Shown here piece after piece: positions 1 to 7,111 of a DNA stretch of 7,111 bases (the stretch's first letter is position 1; every line of letters starts with the position of its first letter). The DNA is taken from NCBI GenBank assembly GCA_030610965.1, contig JAUWQU010000193.1, positions 1-7,111 of the forward strand. The letters are read 5' to 3'. A program made the position numbers and the translations under genes. The DNA is from Phycisphaerae bacterium (lineage in GTDB: Bacteria > Planctomycetota > Phycisphaerae > SM23-33). The notes under the pieces were generated by a model. That model ran no database searches. It was given only the letters and a program-made list of their open reading frames with translations, and had not been told where the DNA came from.

Positions 1-1
1 C

Positions 2-583
2 TCCCGCTGCCCGCGCGCCAACGTGATGGGCCTGCTGACACGGGCCGAGGAAGTCGGCCTCGTCGGCGCGCTGGCCGCGTGCCGGCTCGGCACGATCCCG
101 GCTGGGGCATTAGTCGTCGGCATCGAGACGTCCAAGGCCCAGCCGGCCGCGCCGGTCGGCGGTGGGGCGGTCATCCGCGTAGGCGACGCTGCGCGGGTCT
201 TCAGCGAGCCCCTCACGGCCCATATCGCCGCGGTGGCGGCAGGGCTTGCCAAGCGCGACAAGAACTTCCGATTCGTCCGCCAGCTCATGCCCGGCGGCAC
301 GTGCGAGTCGACGGCCTTCTGCGCCATGGGCCAGATGGCCTCGGCCCTGGCCTTGCCGCTTGGCAACTACCACAACCAGCACCCTCGCGGCCGAATCGCC
401 GCGGAGTTCATCGACGAAGGCGACTTCAACAACCTGGTCGAACTGCTCGTGGCCCTTGCGAGCGACGAGCGCACCCCGGCCGACACCGCCGCCGCCTTTC
501 GCCGCCGGCTGGACGAACTCCTGGCCGTGCAGAGCCAACTGCTCGAAGAGAAGGGCCCATGGTCGCCCCGCGGCCCGTCGTGA
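2..583 (+). CDS. M42-like metallo-aminopeptidase, C-terminal part (5' end outside window)
   Basis: The reading frame is open at the left edge and ends at TGA 581-583, leaving 193 visible residues. The segment TRAEEVGLVGA (visible residues 13-23) matches the M42/M20-type motif in which the first Glu is the general base and the second binds metal. Glu42 in VGIETSKA sits where these families place the next Asp/Glu metal ligand. His124 in LPLGNYHN is a good candidate for the last His ligand. The expected function is release of N-terminal residues from peptides by a di-zinc or di-cobalt cytoplasmic enzyme. The segment PGGTCESTAF (97-106) replaces the usual M42 GGTDA, so this is a divergent branch, and other M20/M28-clan hydrolases remain possible. 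The His and Asp metal ligands that normally lie further upstream are outside the window. GTG 23 and ATG 26 are internal codons, because homology continues upstream of them. The last 20 or so residues are low in conservation signal. Confidence 0.75.
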   Translation, partial: SRCPRANVMGLLTRAEEVGLVGALAACRLGTIPAGALVVGIETSKAQPAAPVGGGAVIRVGDAARVFSEPLTAHIAAVAAGLAKRDKNFRFVRQLMPGGTCESTAFCAMGQMASALALPLGNYHNQHPRGRIAAEFIDEGDFNNLVELLVALASDERTPADTAAAFRRRLDELLAVQSQLLEEKGPWSPRGPS

Positions 584-690
584 GCCTTCGGCGCTGGCAT
601 CGGCGGCGGGCATTCGTTAGACTTTCCGCTCGGCGGCCCGGGCGGTTTCGCGCTGCCGGCCCCGCGGCACTTTAGACGCGCACACGGCGA

Positions 691-695
691 AAGGA
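691..695 (+). promoter_or_regulatory. Shine-Dalgarno site of purD
   Basis: AAGGA lies 8 bases before ATG 704. It fixes the purD start together with the N-terminal motif MKILLIGGGGREH, which begins exactly where PurD proteins begin. The rest of the 584-703 gap is GC-rich, and I see no convincing promoter or terminator in it. purD may be read through from the upstream peptidase gene. Confidence 0.6.
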
Positions 696-703
696 ATACC
701 CGG

Positions 704-1981
704 ATGAAGATCCTGTTGATCGGCGGCGGCGGGCGGGAGCATTCGCTGGCCTGGAAGATGGCCCAATCCAAGCTTTGCGACCGGATGTGGGCTGCCCCCG
801 GCAATCCGGGCATCGCCGAGCACGCCGAATGCGTCGATATCGACATAATGGACAGCGACGCCGTCGTGGCATTCGCCAAGGAAAACGGAGTCGGGCTCGT
901 CGTTATCGGCCCTGAGGACCCGCTGGCCAACGGCCTGGGCGACGCGGTCCGAAAGGCGGGCATCCTGTGCTTCGGCCCGAGCGCCGAAGGCGCGCGGATC
1001 GAGGCCGACAAGGTCTACGCCAAGAACCTCATGCGTGCCGCGGCCGTGCCGACGGCGGAGGCGCGAGTCTTCACCGACCTCGAGTCCGCCAAGGCGTACG
1101 TGCTCAGCCGCGAGCACGGCGTGGCCGTCAAGGCCTCGGGCCTGGCCAAGGGCAAGGGCGTGGTGGTCTGCCCGGAGCCCTACCAGGCCGTCAAGCCGCT
1201 GGAAGAGATGATGCGCGACCGCATCTTCGGCGACGCCGGGGCGTCGGTGGTCATCGAGGAGATGCTCATCGGCCAGGAGGCGACGGTGCTGGCCTTCTGT
1301 GACGGCAAGAACATATACGTGGCCGAGCCGCTCCAGGACCACAAGCCCGTCGGCGACGGCGACACCGGGCCCAACACCGGCGGCATGGGCGCTTACAGCC
1401 CCGTGCCGATTATCGACGACGCAATGATGTCACGCATCGAACGCGAGGTCCTCGTGCCGATCATCGACGCCATGCGCCGCGACTTCGGCCGATACGAGGG
1501 CGTCCTATACGCCGGCCTGATGTTCACGCCCGGCGGGCCGAAGGTTATCGAGTTCAACTGCCGCTTCGGCGACCCCGAGTGCCAGCCCCTGCTGATGCGC
1601 CTGCGGAGCGACCTCGTCGAGGTCATGATCGCCACCGCCGAACGCCGGCTGGACGAGGTAACCCTCGATTGGGACCCGCGTCACAGCGTCTGCGTGGTGA
1701 TGAGCAGCGGCGGCTACCCGGGCGACTACACCAAGGGCTTCGAGATAACCGGCATTGCCGAGGCCGAGCAGGCCCCCGACGTAAAGGTCTTCCACGCCGG
1801 CACGGCCATCAGGGAAGGCAAACTCGTAAACAACGGCGGCCGGGTGCTGGGAGTAACCGCCCTCGGCGAGACCACCGCAGAGGCCCGGAGGCTGGCCTAC
1901 GAAGCCGTGGCAAAGATCAAGTGGCGCGACTGCTACAACCGCACCGACATCGCCTCCAAGGCGATTGGGGGGAATGAGTAG
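704..1981 (+). CDS. purD: Phosphoribosylamine-glycine ligase (GAR synthetase)
   Basis: This enzyme joins 5-phosphoribosylamine and glycine with ATP to make glycinamide ribonucleotide, the second step of de novo purine synthesis, in the cytoplasm. The 425-residue length is normal for the family. The N-terminal domain opens with GGGGREH (7-13) and carries APGNPG (31-36) and GPEDPLANGL (69-78). The ATP-grasp part has the lysine and glycine-rich loop KASGLAKGKG (143-152), EE at 185-186, QDHK (211-214), GPNTGGMGA (222-230) and the metal- and ATP-binding segment EFNCRFGDPE (283-292). The C-terminal domain has HAGT (364-367), GGRVLGVTA (378-386) and the family-typical end around YNRTDI (411-416). 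No key residue is missing. The gene ends with two adjacent in-frame TAG codons (1979-1984) and converges on the PilZ gene 56 bases away. No other purine gene is visible nearby, so it looks like a scattered pur gene. Confidence 0.97.
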   Translation: MKILLIGGGGREHSLAWKMAQSKLCDRMWAAPGNPGIAEHAECVDIDIMDSDAVVAFAKENGVGLVVIGPEDPLANGLGDAVRKAGILCFGPSAEGARIEADKVYAKNLMRAAAVPTAEARVFTDLESAKAYVLSREHGVAVKASGLAKGKGVVVCPEPYQAVKPLEEMMRDRIFGDAGASVVIEEMLIGQEATVLAFCDGKNIYVAEPLQDHKPVGDGDTGPNTGGMGAYSPVPIIDDAMMSRIEREVLVPIIDAMRRDFGRYEGVLYAGLMFTPGGPKVIEFNCRFGDPECQPLLMRLRSDLVEVMIATAERRLDEVTLDWDPRHSVCVVMSSGGYPGDYTKGFEITGIAEAEQAPDVKVFHAGTAIREGKLVNNGGRVLGVTALGETTAEARRLAYEAVAKIKWRDCYNRTDIASKAIGGNE

Positions 1982-2037
1982 TAGAAGGATATGATTTAAA
2001 TAGGGGCGCTATCCATTTTTCAAGCGTTGCCGTTTAC

Positions 2038-2373
2038 TCAGACTTCCAGGTCGAGCGTCAGCGGCGGCTCGAAGCGGACGGCTACGCGGCAGGCGCCGTT
2101 GTCGGCTGGTTCGTGGCGGACGATGATGGCCTTGCCGGCGATCGGTTCCATGAGGAACGTGTTGGGCGTGCTGCGGGGAACGGAGAGTTTCAGGGAAAGA
2201 AGCCTGCCCGGCTTGGGCGCGGCCTTCGCGGGAACGGGCATCAGCAGGCCGCCGTCGGAGATGTTGATCGTCTTGCCGGCGACAAGGCACGTGCCCGCCT
2301 CGTCGGCGAGGTGGGCGGGGCAGCCCAGCGGGTGACGCTTGTATTGCCTGCGTTCGTGAACTGGCTTTGCCAT
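2038..2373 (-). CDS. PilZ-domain protein, probable c-di-GMP-binding, last gene of the pyr cluster
   Basis: This is a small single-domain cytoplasmic protein of 111 residues without a signal peptide or membrane segment. It has both parts of the PilZ signature: RQYKR (residues 9-13, RxxxR) and NISDGG (37-42, N/DxSxxG). Both are spaced as in PilZ domains that bind cyclic di-GMP, and they are followed by hydrophobic strands up to VAVRFEPPL (97-105). Such stand-alone PilZ proteins usually relay c-di-GMP to motility, secretion or matrix machinery through a partner. No partner can be named here. The start codon lies 3 bases after the pyrC stop codon, so the two are very likely cotranscribed and perhaps translationally coupled. 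The ATG is supported by GAGG 8 bases upstream, inside the pyrC end. The link with pyrimidine synthesis is positional only. Confidence 0.85.
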   Translation of the reverse strand: MAKPVHERRQYKRHPLGCPAHLADEAGTCLVAGKTINISDGGLLMPVPAKAAPKPGRLLSLKLSVPRSTPNTFLMEPIAGKAIIVRHEPADNGACRVAVRFEPPLTLDLEV

Positions 2374-2376
2374 GGT

Positions 2377-3648
2377 TCAGGCCTCGTACTTTATCTGCCC
2401 GGATACGATTGTGGCGATGGCCCGGCCGGTGAGTCTCCAGCCGTCGTACGGGCAGTTGCGGCTGCGGCTTTGCCAGTTGGCCACCTTGACCTTCCAGCGG
2501 CGTTTGGGGTCGATGACGGTCACGTCGGCCTCGCACCCGACGGCCAGCGTGCCCAGCGGCTGGCCTATGATGCGTGCTGGGTTGACGGTCATGCGGGCGA
2601 TAAGGGCAGGCCAGCCCATCGCGCCGGAGGCGATCAGGGCCTTGGCGTAGAGCCCCAGCGCGCACTCGAGCGAGATGATTCCGAACGGCGCCAGCGAGAA
2701 CTCGAGTTCACTTTCCTCGGCTGAGTGGGGGGCGTGGTCGGTGGCCAGGCAGTTGATCGTACCGTCGGCGACGCCTTCCCGCAGCGCCTCGACGTCGCGG
2801 GCACCGCGCAGCGGGGGGTTCATCTTGTAGTTCGGGTCGTAGCTCATGCAGGCGGCGTCGGTGAGCAGCAGGTGGTGCGGCGCGGCCTCGGCCGGCACGG
2901 GCAGGCCCTCGGCCTTTGCCTGCCGCAGCAGCGCCACGCTGCCGGCGCTGGAGACGTGCTGGACGTGGTACCGACATCGCACGCGCTCAACTAACGCAAG
3001 GTCGCGCCGCAGCATGATCTCTTCCCCGGCGGCGGCGATGCCGGCGAGGCCCAGCCGGACGGCCACGGCGCCGGAGTTCATGTGCCCGCCGGCGAGTTCC
3101 GGGTCCTGGCAGTGCTGCATGAGCACAACGTCGAGCATTCGGGCGTACTGCATGGCCCGCTGCATGATCCACGAGCTGGCGACGCCCTCGCCGTCGTCGC
3201 TGAACGCGACTGCCCCGGCCTCGGTCATCAGGCTCATCTCGGCCAGCTCCTTGCCCTCGCGGCCCTTTGTGATGCATCCGACGGGCATCACGCGGGCAAG
3301 GTTCGCCTGGCGGGCCCGCTGGATGACGTAGTTGACGGCCGTCTCGTCGTCCTGAGGCGGGTGCGTGTTGGGCATGGCGCAGATGGTCGTGAACCCGCCC
3401 GCGACGGCGGCGGCGGCGGCGGTCTCTATGGTTTCCTCTTCCTCGTGGCCCGGCTCGCGGCAGTGAACATGCACGTCGATCAGGCCCGGGCATACGATCA
3501 TGCCGCCCGCGTCGATAGTCCGCCTCGCCTTGGGCCGGGCCTTGCCCACGCGGGCGATTTTCCCGCCGGCGATAACAACGTCCCCGATTTCGTCCAGCCC
3601 GGACGCCGGGTCGATAACGCGGCCATTGGTTATGATAAGGTCGTTCAT
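2377..3648 (-). CDS. pyrC: Dihydroorotase, class I
   Basis: This zinc amidohydrolase reversibly cyclises N-carbamoyl-L-aspartate to dihydroorotate, the third step of pyrimidine synthesis. The 423-residue length fits class I dihydroorotases of the Aquifex/Bacillus type. Metal and substrate residues are all present: DVHVH (58-62) with His60 and His62, CREPG (63-67) with the substrate Arg64, MPNT (92-95), SDDG (150-153) supplying the bridging Asp, His179 in MQHC, His231 in VQHVSS, the NPPLR loop (277-281), and ATDHAPH (302-308) with the catalytic Asp304 and His308. It should therefore be an active enzyme and not the inactive PyrC' form found beside pyrB in Pseudomonas. Cys63 replaces the usual Leu of LREPG, a mild oddity. 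The start at ATG 3648 gives the normal family N-terminus and has a weak purine-rich SD (GAAGAGA, 3654-3660). It is preceded by a repeat-filled 196-base gap from pyrB. In several bacteria this class works in complex with PyrB. Confidence 0.97.
   Translation of the reverse strand: MNDLIITNGRVIDPASGLDEIGDVVIAGGKIARVGKARPKARRTIDAGGMIVCPGLIDVHVHCREPGHEEEETIETAAAAAVAGGFTTICAMPNTHPPQDDETAVNYVIQRARQANLARVMPVGCITKGREGKELAEMSLMTEAGAVAFSDDGEGVASSWIMQRAMQYARMLDVVLMQHCQDPELAGGHMNSGAVAVRLGLAGIAAAGEEIMLRRDLALVERVRCRYHVQHVSSAGSVALLRQAKAEGLPVPAEAAPHHLLLTDAACMSYDPNYKMNPPLRGARDVEALREGVADGTINCLATDHAPHSAEESELEFSLAPFGIISLECALGLYAKALIASGAMGWPALIARMTVNPARIIGQPLGTLAVGCEADVTVIDPKRRWKVKVANWQSRSRNCPYDGWRLTGRAIATIVSGQIKYEA
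2382..2385 (-). promoter_or_regulatory. Shine-Dalgarno site of the PilZ gene, inside the pyrC end
   Basis: On the - strand GAGG lies within the last codons of pyrC, 8 bases before the PilZ ATG at 2373. It selects that start and gives the PilZ gene its own ribosome entry beside possible coupling to pyrC termination. Confidence 0.5.
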
Positions 3649-3697
3649 CTGGGTCTCTTCAAATCGCCGGCATCCGGCCGCAATCGATACGCTCTAC

Positions 3698-3767
3698 CAA
3701 GTCCAAAATCTCAAATCACAGATCATAAATCGCAAATCGCAAAACCCAAATCACAAACTCCAACGGC
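3698..3767 (+). repeat. Degenerate heptanucleotide repeat, arm 1
   Basis: Ten consecutive 7-base units keep an unbroken phase. The best units are CAAATCA (3712-3718 and 3747-3753), CAAATCG (3733-3739), TAAATCG (3726-3732) and CAAACTC (3754-3760). The consensus is about CAAATCA. The stretch is strikingly AT-rich in a GC-rich window and lies in the pyrB-pyrC gap. Arm 2 at 3797-3873 has the same kind of unit on the opposite strand. I recall AT-rich heptad arrays of this style in planctomycete and other environmental genomes, but cannot confirm that here. Confidence 0.75.
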
Positions 3768-3796
3768 CCGCAGCTCGGGGCTCGCCAAGATCTGTC

Positions 3797-3844
3797 TGCT
3801 GTTGTTTGGAGCTTTGTCTTTGTTTGGCTTTTGGTCCTTGTTTG

Positions 3845-3873
<29 letters not shown>
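3797..3873 (-). repeat. Degenerate heptanucleotide repeat, arm 2, reaching into pyrB
   Basis: Read on the - strand, eleven 7-base units follow each other from 3873 down: CGGAAAT, CCGAAAC, TCAAAAA, CCAAATA, ACAAACA and so on to AACAGCA. Most carry A-runs at the same position. The arm is more decayed than arm 1 in its middle (3825-3838). Its first 29 bases are the end of the pyrB coding region, including the TAA stop (3847-3845). A GC-rich spacer of about 30 bases separates the two arms. Bases 3753-3763 and 3806-3817 can pair as an 11-bp stem with one bulged C, so the whole element could fold in DNA or RNA. Confidence 0.7.
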
Positions 3874-4861
<988 letters not shown>

Positions 4862-4866
4862 CGGTT

Positions 4867-4871
4867 TCCTT
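4867..4871 (-). promoter_or_regulatory. Shine-Dalgarno site of pyrB, inside pyrR
   Basis: On the - strand AAGGA lies 5 bases before the pyrB ATG (4861), within the pyrR coding sequence. It is the strongest argument for the long pyrB start and its low-complexity N-terminal tail, and it implies that ribosomes can enter pyrB independently of pyrR termination. Confidence 0.6.
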
Positions 4872-5581
4872 CAGCTTGAGCTGAACGCGCTTGTTGTCGG
4901 GCGCCGTTAGCCGCCGCCCGGTGAAGTCCGGCGCGATGGGCAACTCCCGCTCGCCGCGGTCGATCAACACGCCGAGCCGGACAACCGTCGGACGCCCGAA
5001 GTCGTGCAGCGCGTCCAGCGCCGCCCTCACGCTTCGGCCGGTGTGGAGCACGTCGTCGACCAGCACCACGAACGTTCCCTCGAGGTCGAAGTCTATCTCC
5101 GTCGCGCGCACCAGCGGCGCGCCGCGGCGCATCGCCAGATCGTCCCGGTAGAACGTGATGTCCAGCACCCCGTGGTCGAAGTGCCGATCAGGAAAGTCCT
5201 CGCCAAGCCGCTGCACGATTCGCCCGGCCAATGTCTCGCCCCGCGTGCGGATGCCGATAACGGCAACCCGGCCGTCGGAAGGAAGGGACTTGGCGATCGC
5301 GTCGTACAGCCGCGCAAGGGCACGCTTGACCTGCTGAGCCGTCAGTAGCCTGTTCATAGTTCGTGCGGGACCGTGTGTTCGTAACCCAGCCGCGCCGCGG
5401 CCGTTCCAAGAGCCTGTCGGCCCGACAAACCATGCTACCGCCCGCCGGCGCCAAATGCAACGGTGCGGGCAGGGAATTGTGCCGAGGCTGGGCCGCGGCC
5501 TGCCGCGAGCGTCCGCTTGACGTTTCGAAGACCGCCGCCCACCTCCGGCTCTGCCGGTACACTCCGCCGCAAACGGGTCGA

Positions 5582-5606
5582 ATGTTACATAGATGTTGCG
5601 CTAACA
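5582..5606 (+). promoter_or_regulatory. Clustered TGTTRC half-sites, possible operator
   Basis: ATGTTAC (5582-5588) and ATGTTGC (5593-5599) are direct repeats 11 bases apart, one helical turn. GCTAACA (5600-5606) is an inverted copy, so TGTTA (5583-5587) and TAACA (5602-5606) also form a perfect inverted pair. The cluster overlaps the possible -35 region of the rightward gene. The binding protein is unknown, and chance cannot be excluded for units this short. Confidence 0.3.
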
Positions 5607-5651
5607 CAGAACGGAACACGAGATAATGGGAACCATAAAGCGATTGGATTG

Positions 5652-5668
5652 TCCAACGGACTGTTGGA
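5652..5668 (+). promoter_or_regulatory. Small hairpin in the probable 5' leader of the DUF4139-like gene
   Basis: TCCAAC (5652-5657) and GTTGGA (5663-5668) form a perfect 6-bp stem with a 5-base loop, 31 bases before the ATG. It is not followed by a T-run, so it is not an intrinsic terminator. It could be an mRNA-leader structure or an operator dyad. Confidence 0.3.
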
Positions 5669-5689
5669 ACTATCGAGAACCTCTGACTT

Positions 5690-5693
5690 GGAG
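5690..5693 (+). promoter_or_regulatory. Shine-Dalgarno site of the DUF4139-like gene
   Basis: GGAG lies 6 bases before ATG 5700. It selects the start that yields a complete signal peptide. Confidence 0.6.
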
Positions 5694-5699
5694 ACTGTG

Positions 5700-7111
5700 A
5701 TGTCAAAGACAAGCCTTCTCATTGCCGCGATTGCCCTGACCCTTCTGGTATGCCCCTGCCTGGCTGAACAGGCGGCGCCGCTATCGGCCCTGGTCAGGAT
5801 GCCGGTCAAGGAAGTAACCATCTTCAAGGATGGTCATGTCTTCGCCATGCATCAGGGAAAGATGCCCACCGATGGGGCGGGCAACGTGCTGATGGACTAC
5901 CTGCCCACGCCGGTGCTGGGGGCGTTCTGGCCTTTCTCGGCCGACAAGTCCGTCAAGCTCTCGGCCGTGGTGGCCAGCAAGCGGAAGGTGCTGGTCGAGC
6001 GGACGAGCCTGACCGTTCGCGAGCTGATCGAGGGCAACATCGGCGCCCAGGCCATCATAACCGAGGTCCCCGTCGGACGCGAGGCTGCGGGGCTGAGCTA
6101 CCCGGCCACCATCGTGGGCGTGCCCGTCCGCACCTCGAAGGAGTTGGAGGCCACCAGCCCGCCCAACACGCCCGAGATGCTGCCGCAGAAGGGCAGTGTC
6201 GTGCTGCTCAAGACGGCTGAAGGCACCAAGGTCGTGCCGTTCGACCGGATCCAGTACGTGACGTTCAAGGGTGAGCCCAAGGGCCTGTCGGCGAACGAGG
6301 AGTTCCGCAACCTGCTGACGCTCAAGTTGGAGTGGCCCGGCGGCAAGACGGGCAAGGCCGCCGACGTGGGCCTGTTCTACCTTCAGCGCGGGTTGCGATG
6401 GATCCCCAGCTACAAGGTCACCATCGACGGCAAGGGCAACGCCGTCGTCAAGCTCCAGGGCACGCTGATCAACGAGCTGACGGATCTGGACGACGTGACG
6501 GCCAACCTGGTGATCGGTGTGCCGACGTTCGCCTTTGCCGACAAGATCGACCCCATGGCGCTGCAGCAGACGCTGGTGCAGTTGTCACAGCACTTTCGCC
6601 CCGACACGTCAGGTAGGCAGTACCTGTCCAATGCGATGATGAGCCAGGTGGCGGGCCGGCGATCGGCGCCCAGCGCAAGCGCCGCGCCCAATCTGGGCCC
6701 CGAGATCGCCGGCTCGCAGGGCACTGAGGACCTCTTCATATTCACCGTCAAGCACGTATCGCTCAAGAAGGGCCAGCGGATGGTCATTCCCATCCAGGAG
6801 TTCACGCTAAAGTACAAGGACGTCTACACGCTGGATATCCCCTTTACGCCGCCGCCGGAAGTCTGGCGACAGTTGGGCAGCCAGCAGCGCGAGGCCGCCC
6901 GCCTGATAGCCAGACCCACAGTCATGCACAAGATTCGCCTGAGCAACAAGAGCGCCTTTCCGCTGACCACCGCCCCGGCCCTGATCGTTCGCGATGACCA
7001 GGTTCTGGCCCAGGGCATGATGCTCTACACCGCCAGGGGCGCCGACACGGACCTCGCCATCACGACCGCCGTGGACGTCAACATCAAGAAAACAGACAAG
7101 GAGATCGAGCG
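5700..7111 (+). CDS. Exported DUF4139-like protein, incomplete at the right edge
   Basis: The frame is open from ATG 5700 to the window end (470 full codons, no stop). The N-terminus is a classic Sec signal peptide: Lys3, a hydrophobic core of about residues 5-18 (LLIAAIALTLLV within it) and a probable signal peptidase I cut after CLA (Ala22). No proper lipobox precedes Cys18 or Cys20. The mature protein begins with VKEVTIFKDGHVFAMHQG (36-53). The region LQRGLRWIPSY (228-238), the strand pair to LQGTLINELTDLDDVTANL (252-270) and VIGVPTF (271-277) resemble DUF4139, a beta-rich domain of unknown function in secreted bacterial proteins. A Ser/Ala/Pro-rich linker follows at about 320-340, then another beta-rich part with RLSNKSAFPLTTAPALI (413-429). 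No catalytic motif is seen. A periplasmic or cell-surface location is inferred. It is divergent from pyrR with no evident functional link. The DUF4139 call rests on motif memory only. Confidence 0.75.
   Translation, partial: MSKTSLLIAAIALTLLVCPCLAEQAAPLSALVRMPVKEVTIFKDGHVFAMHQGKMPTDGAGNVLMDYLPTPVLGAFWPFSADKSVKLSAVVASKRKVLVERTSLTVRELIEGNIGAQAIITEVPVGREAAGLSYPATIVGVPVRTSKELEATSPPNTPEMLPQKGSVVLLKTAEGTKVVPFDRIQYVTFKGEPKGLSANEEFRNLLTLKLEWPGGKTGKAADVGLFYLQRGLRWIPSYKVTIDGKGNAVVKLQGTLINELTDLDDVTANLVIGVPTFAFADKIDPMALQQTLVQLSQHFRPDTSGRQYLSNAMMSQVAGRRSAPSASAAPNLGPEIAGSQGTEDLFIFTVKHVSLKKGQRMVIPIQEFTLKYKDVYTLDIPFTPPPEVWRQLGSQQREAARLIARPTVMHKIRLSNKSAFPLTTAPALIVRDDQVLAQGMMLYTARGADTDLAITTAVDVNIKKTDKEIE

Larger units (their letters stand above)
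5358..5699. other. Divergent intergenic region between pyrR and the DUF4139-like gene
   Basis: These 342 bases hold no convincing gene; reading frames crossing them have no recognisable protein signal. The pyrR-proximal half (5358-5580) is very GC-rich with short palindromes: TGTCGG-C-CCGACA at 5415-5427 and GGCCGCGGCC at 5491-5500. The half next to the + strand gene is less GC-rich and contains a possible promoter on the + strand: GATAAT (5622-5627) as -10 and TTGCGC (5596-5601) as -35, with a long 20-base spacing, so the assignment is weak. No T-run follows any hairpin on the pyrR side, hence no visible intrinsic attenuator. Confidence 0.6.

Noticed and set aside
79..675. Open frame of 198 codons on the + strand overlapping the M42-like gene
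   Set aside because: It is Arg/Pro-rich, as expected from a shifted frame of GC-rich coding DNA, and the M42 frame carries the family motifs.
617..1342. Open frame of 241 codons antisense to purD
   Set aside because: purD is unambiguous on the other strand; no protein family signal is seen in this frame.
2001..2030. Bidirectional terminator between purD and the PilZ gene
   Set aside because: Only CGCT (2007-2010) and AGCG (2023-2026) pair, a 4-bp stem with a 12-base loop; the T-run lies in the loop and not after the stem, so it is too weak to call.
2377..3648. Inactive PyrC' pseudo-dihydroorotase as found beside pyrB in pseudomonads
   Set aside because: All zinc-ligand histidines, the bridging Asp and the catalytic Asp are present, so an active enzyme is expected.
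5491..5500. GGCCGCGGCC palindrome as an operator
   Set aside because: Short GC palindromes are expected by chance in such GC-rich sequence and nothing else marks this one.
5188..5712. Open frame of 174 codons on the - strand covering the divergent intergenic region and part of pyrR
   Set aside because: Its right half has no recognisable protein features and its left half is out of frame with pyrR, whose motifs are clear.

Overview
The window reads as GC-rich bacterial chromosome, most likely from a planctomycete or a related PVC-group lineage. That placement is an inference from three things: gene content (a PyrR-led pyrimidine operon, a PilZ protein, a secreted DUF4139-like protein), high GC throughout the coding DNA, and an AT-rich heptanucleotide repeat of a style I recall from planctomycete and other environmental genomes. 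No rRNA or other marker gene is present to confirm it. There are no tRNA or rRNA genes, CRISPR arrays, transposases or phage genes.

Left part, + strand: the 3' end of an M42-like metallo-aminopeptidase gene (2-583, cut by the left edge), a 120-base gap, and a complete purD (704-1981), which encodes the second enzyme of purine synthesis. purD ends in two consecutive in-frame TAG stops and converges on the next block across 56 bases.

Middle, - strand: a four-gene pyrimidine cluster transcribed leftwards, pyrR (5357-4824), pyrB (4861-3845), pyrC (3648-2377) and a PilZ-domain gene (2373-2038). pyrR and pyrB overlap by 38 bases. pyrC and the PilZ gene are separated by 3 bases. PyrB makes carbamoyl aspartate, PyrC closes it to dihydroorotate, and PyrR is the UMP-sensing, PRPP-binding regulator and uracil phosphoribosyltransferase homologue. 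The PilZ protein is a probable cyclic-di-GMP-binding protein and an unexpected last member. The only real break in the cluster is the 196-base pyrB-pyrC gap. It holds two oppositely oriented arms of a degenerate 7-bp repeat, one of which runs into pyrB and encodes its last residues and stop codon.

Right part, + strand: a 342-base non-coding region separates pyrR from a divergent gene (5700 to the right edge, incomplete). That gene encodes a protein with a signal peptide and a DUF4139-like domain. The divergent region holds small repeats and inverted repeats that look regulatory. It shows no recognisable PyrR-type attenuator with a T-rich terminator.

The enzymes are ordinary housekeeping proteins. 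I do not see a new defence or biosynthetic system. The points most worth a second look are the heptad repeat that rewrites the PyrB C-terminus, the PilZ gene coupled to the pyr operon, the apparent lack of a classical attenuator before pyrR, and the exported DUF4139-like protein.
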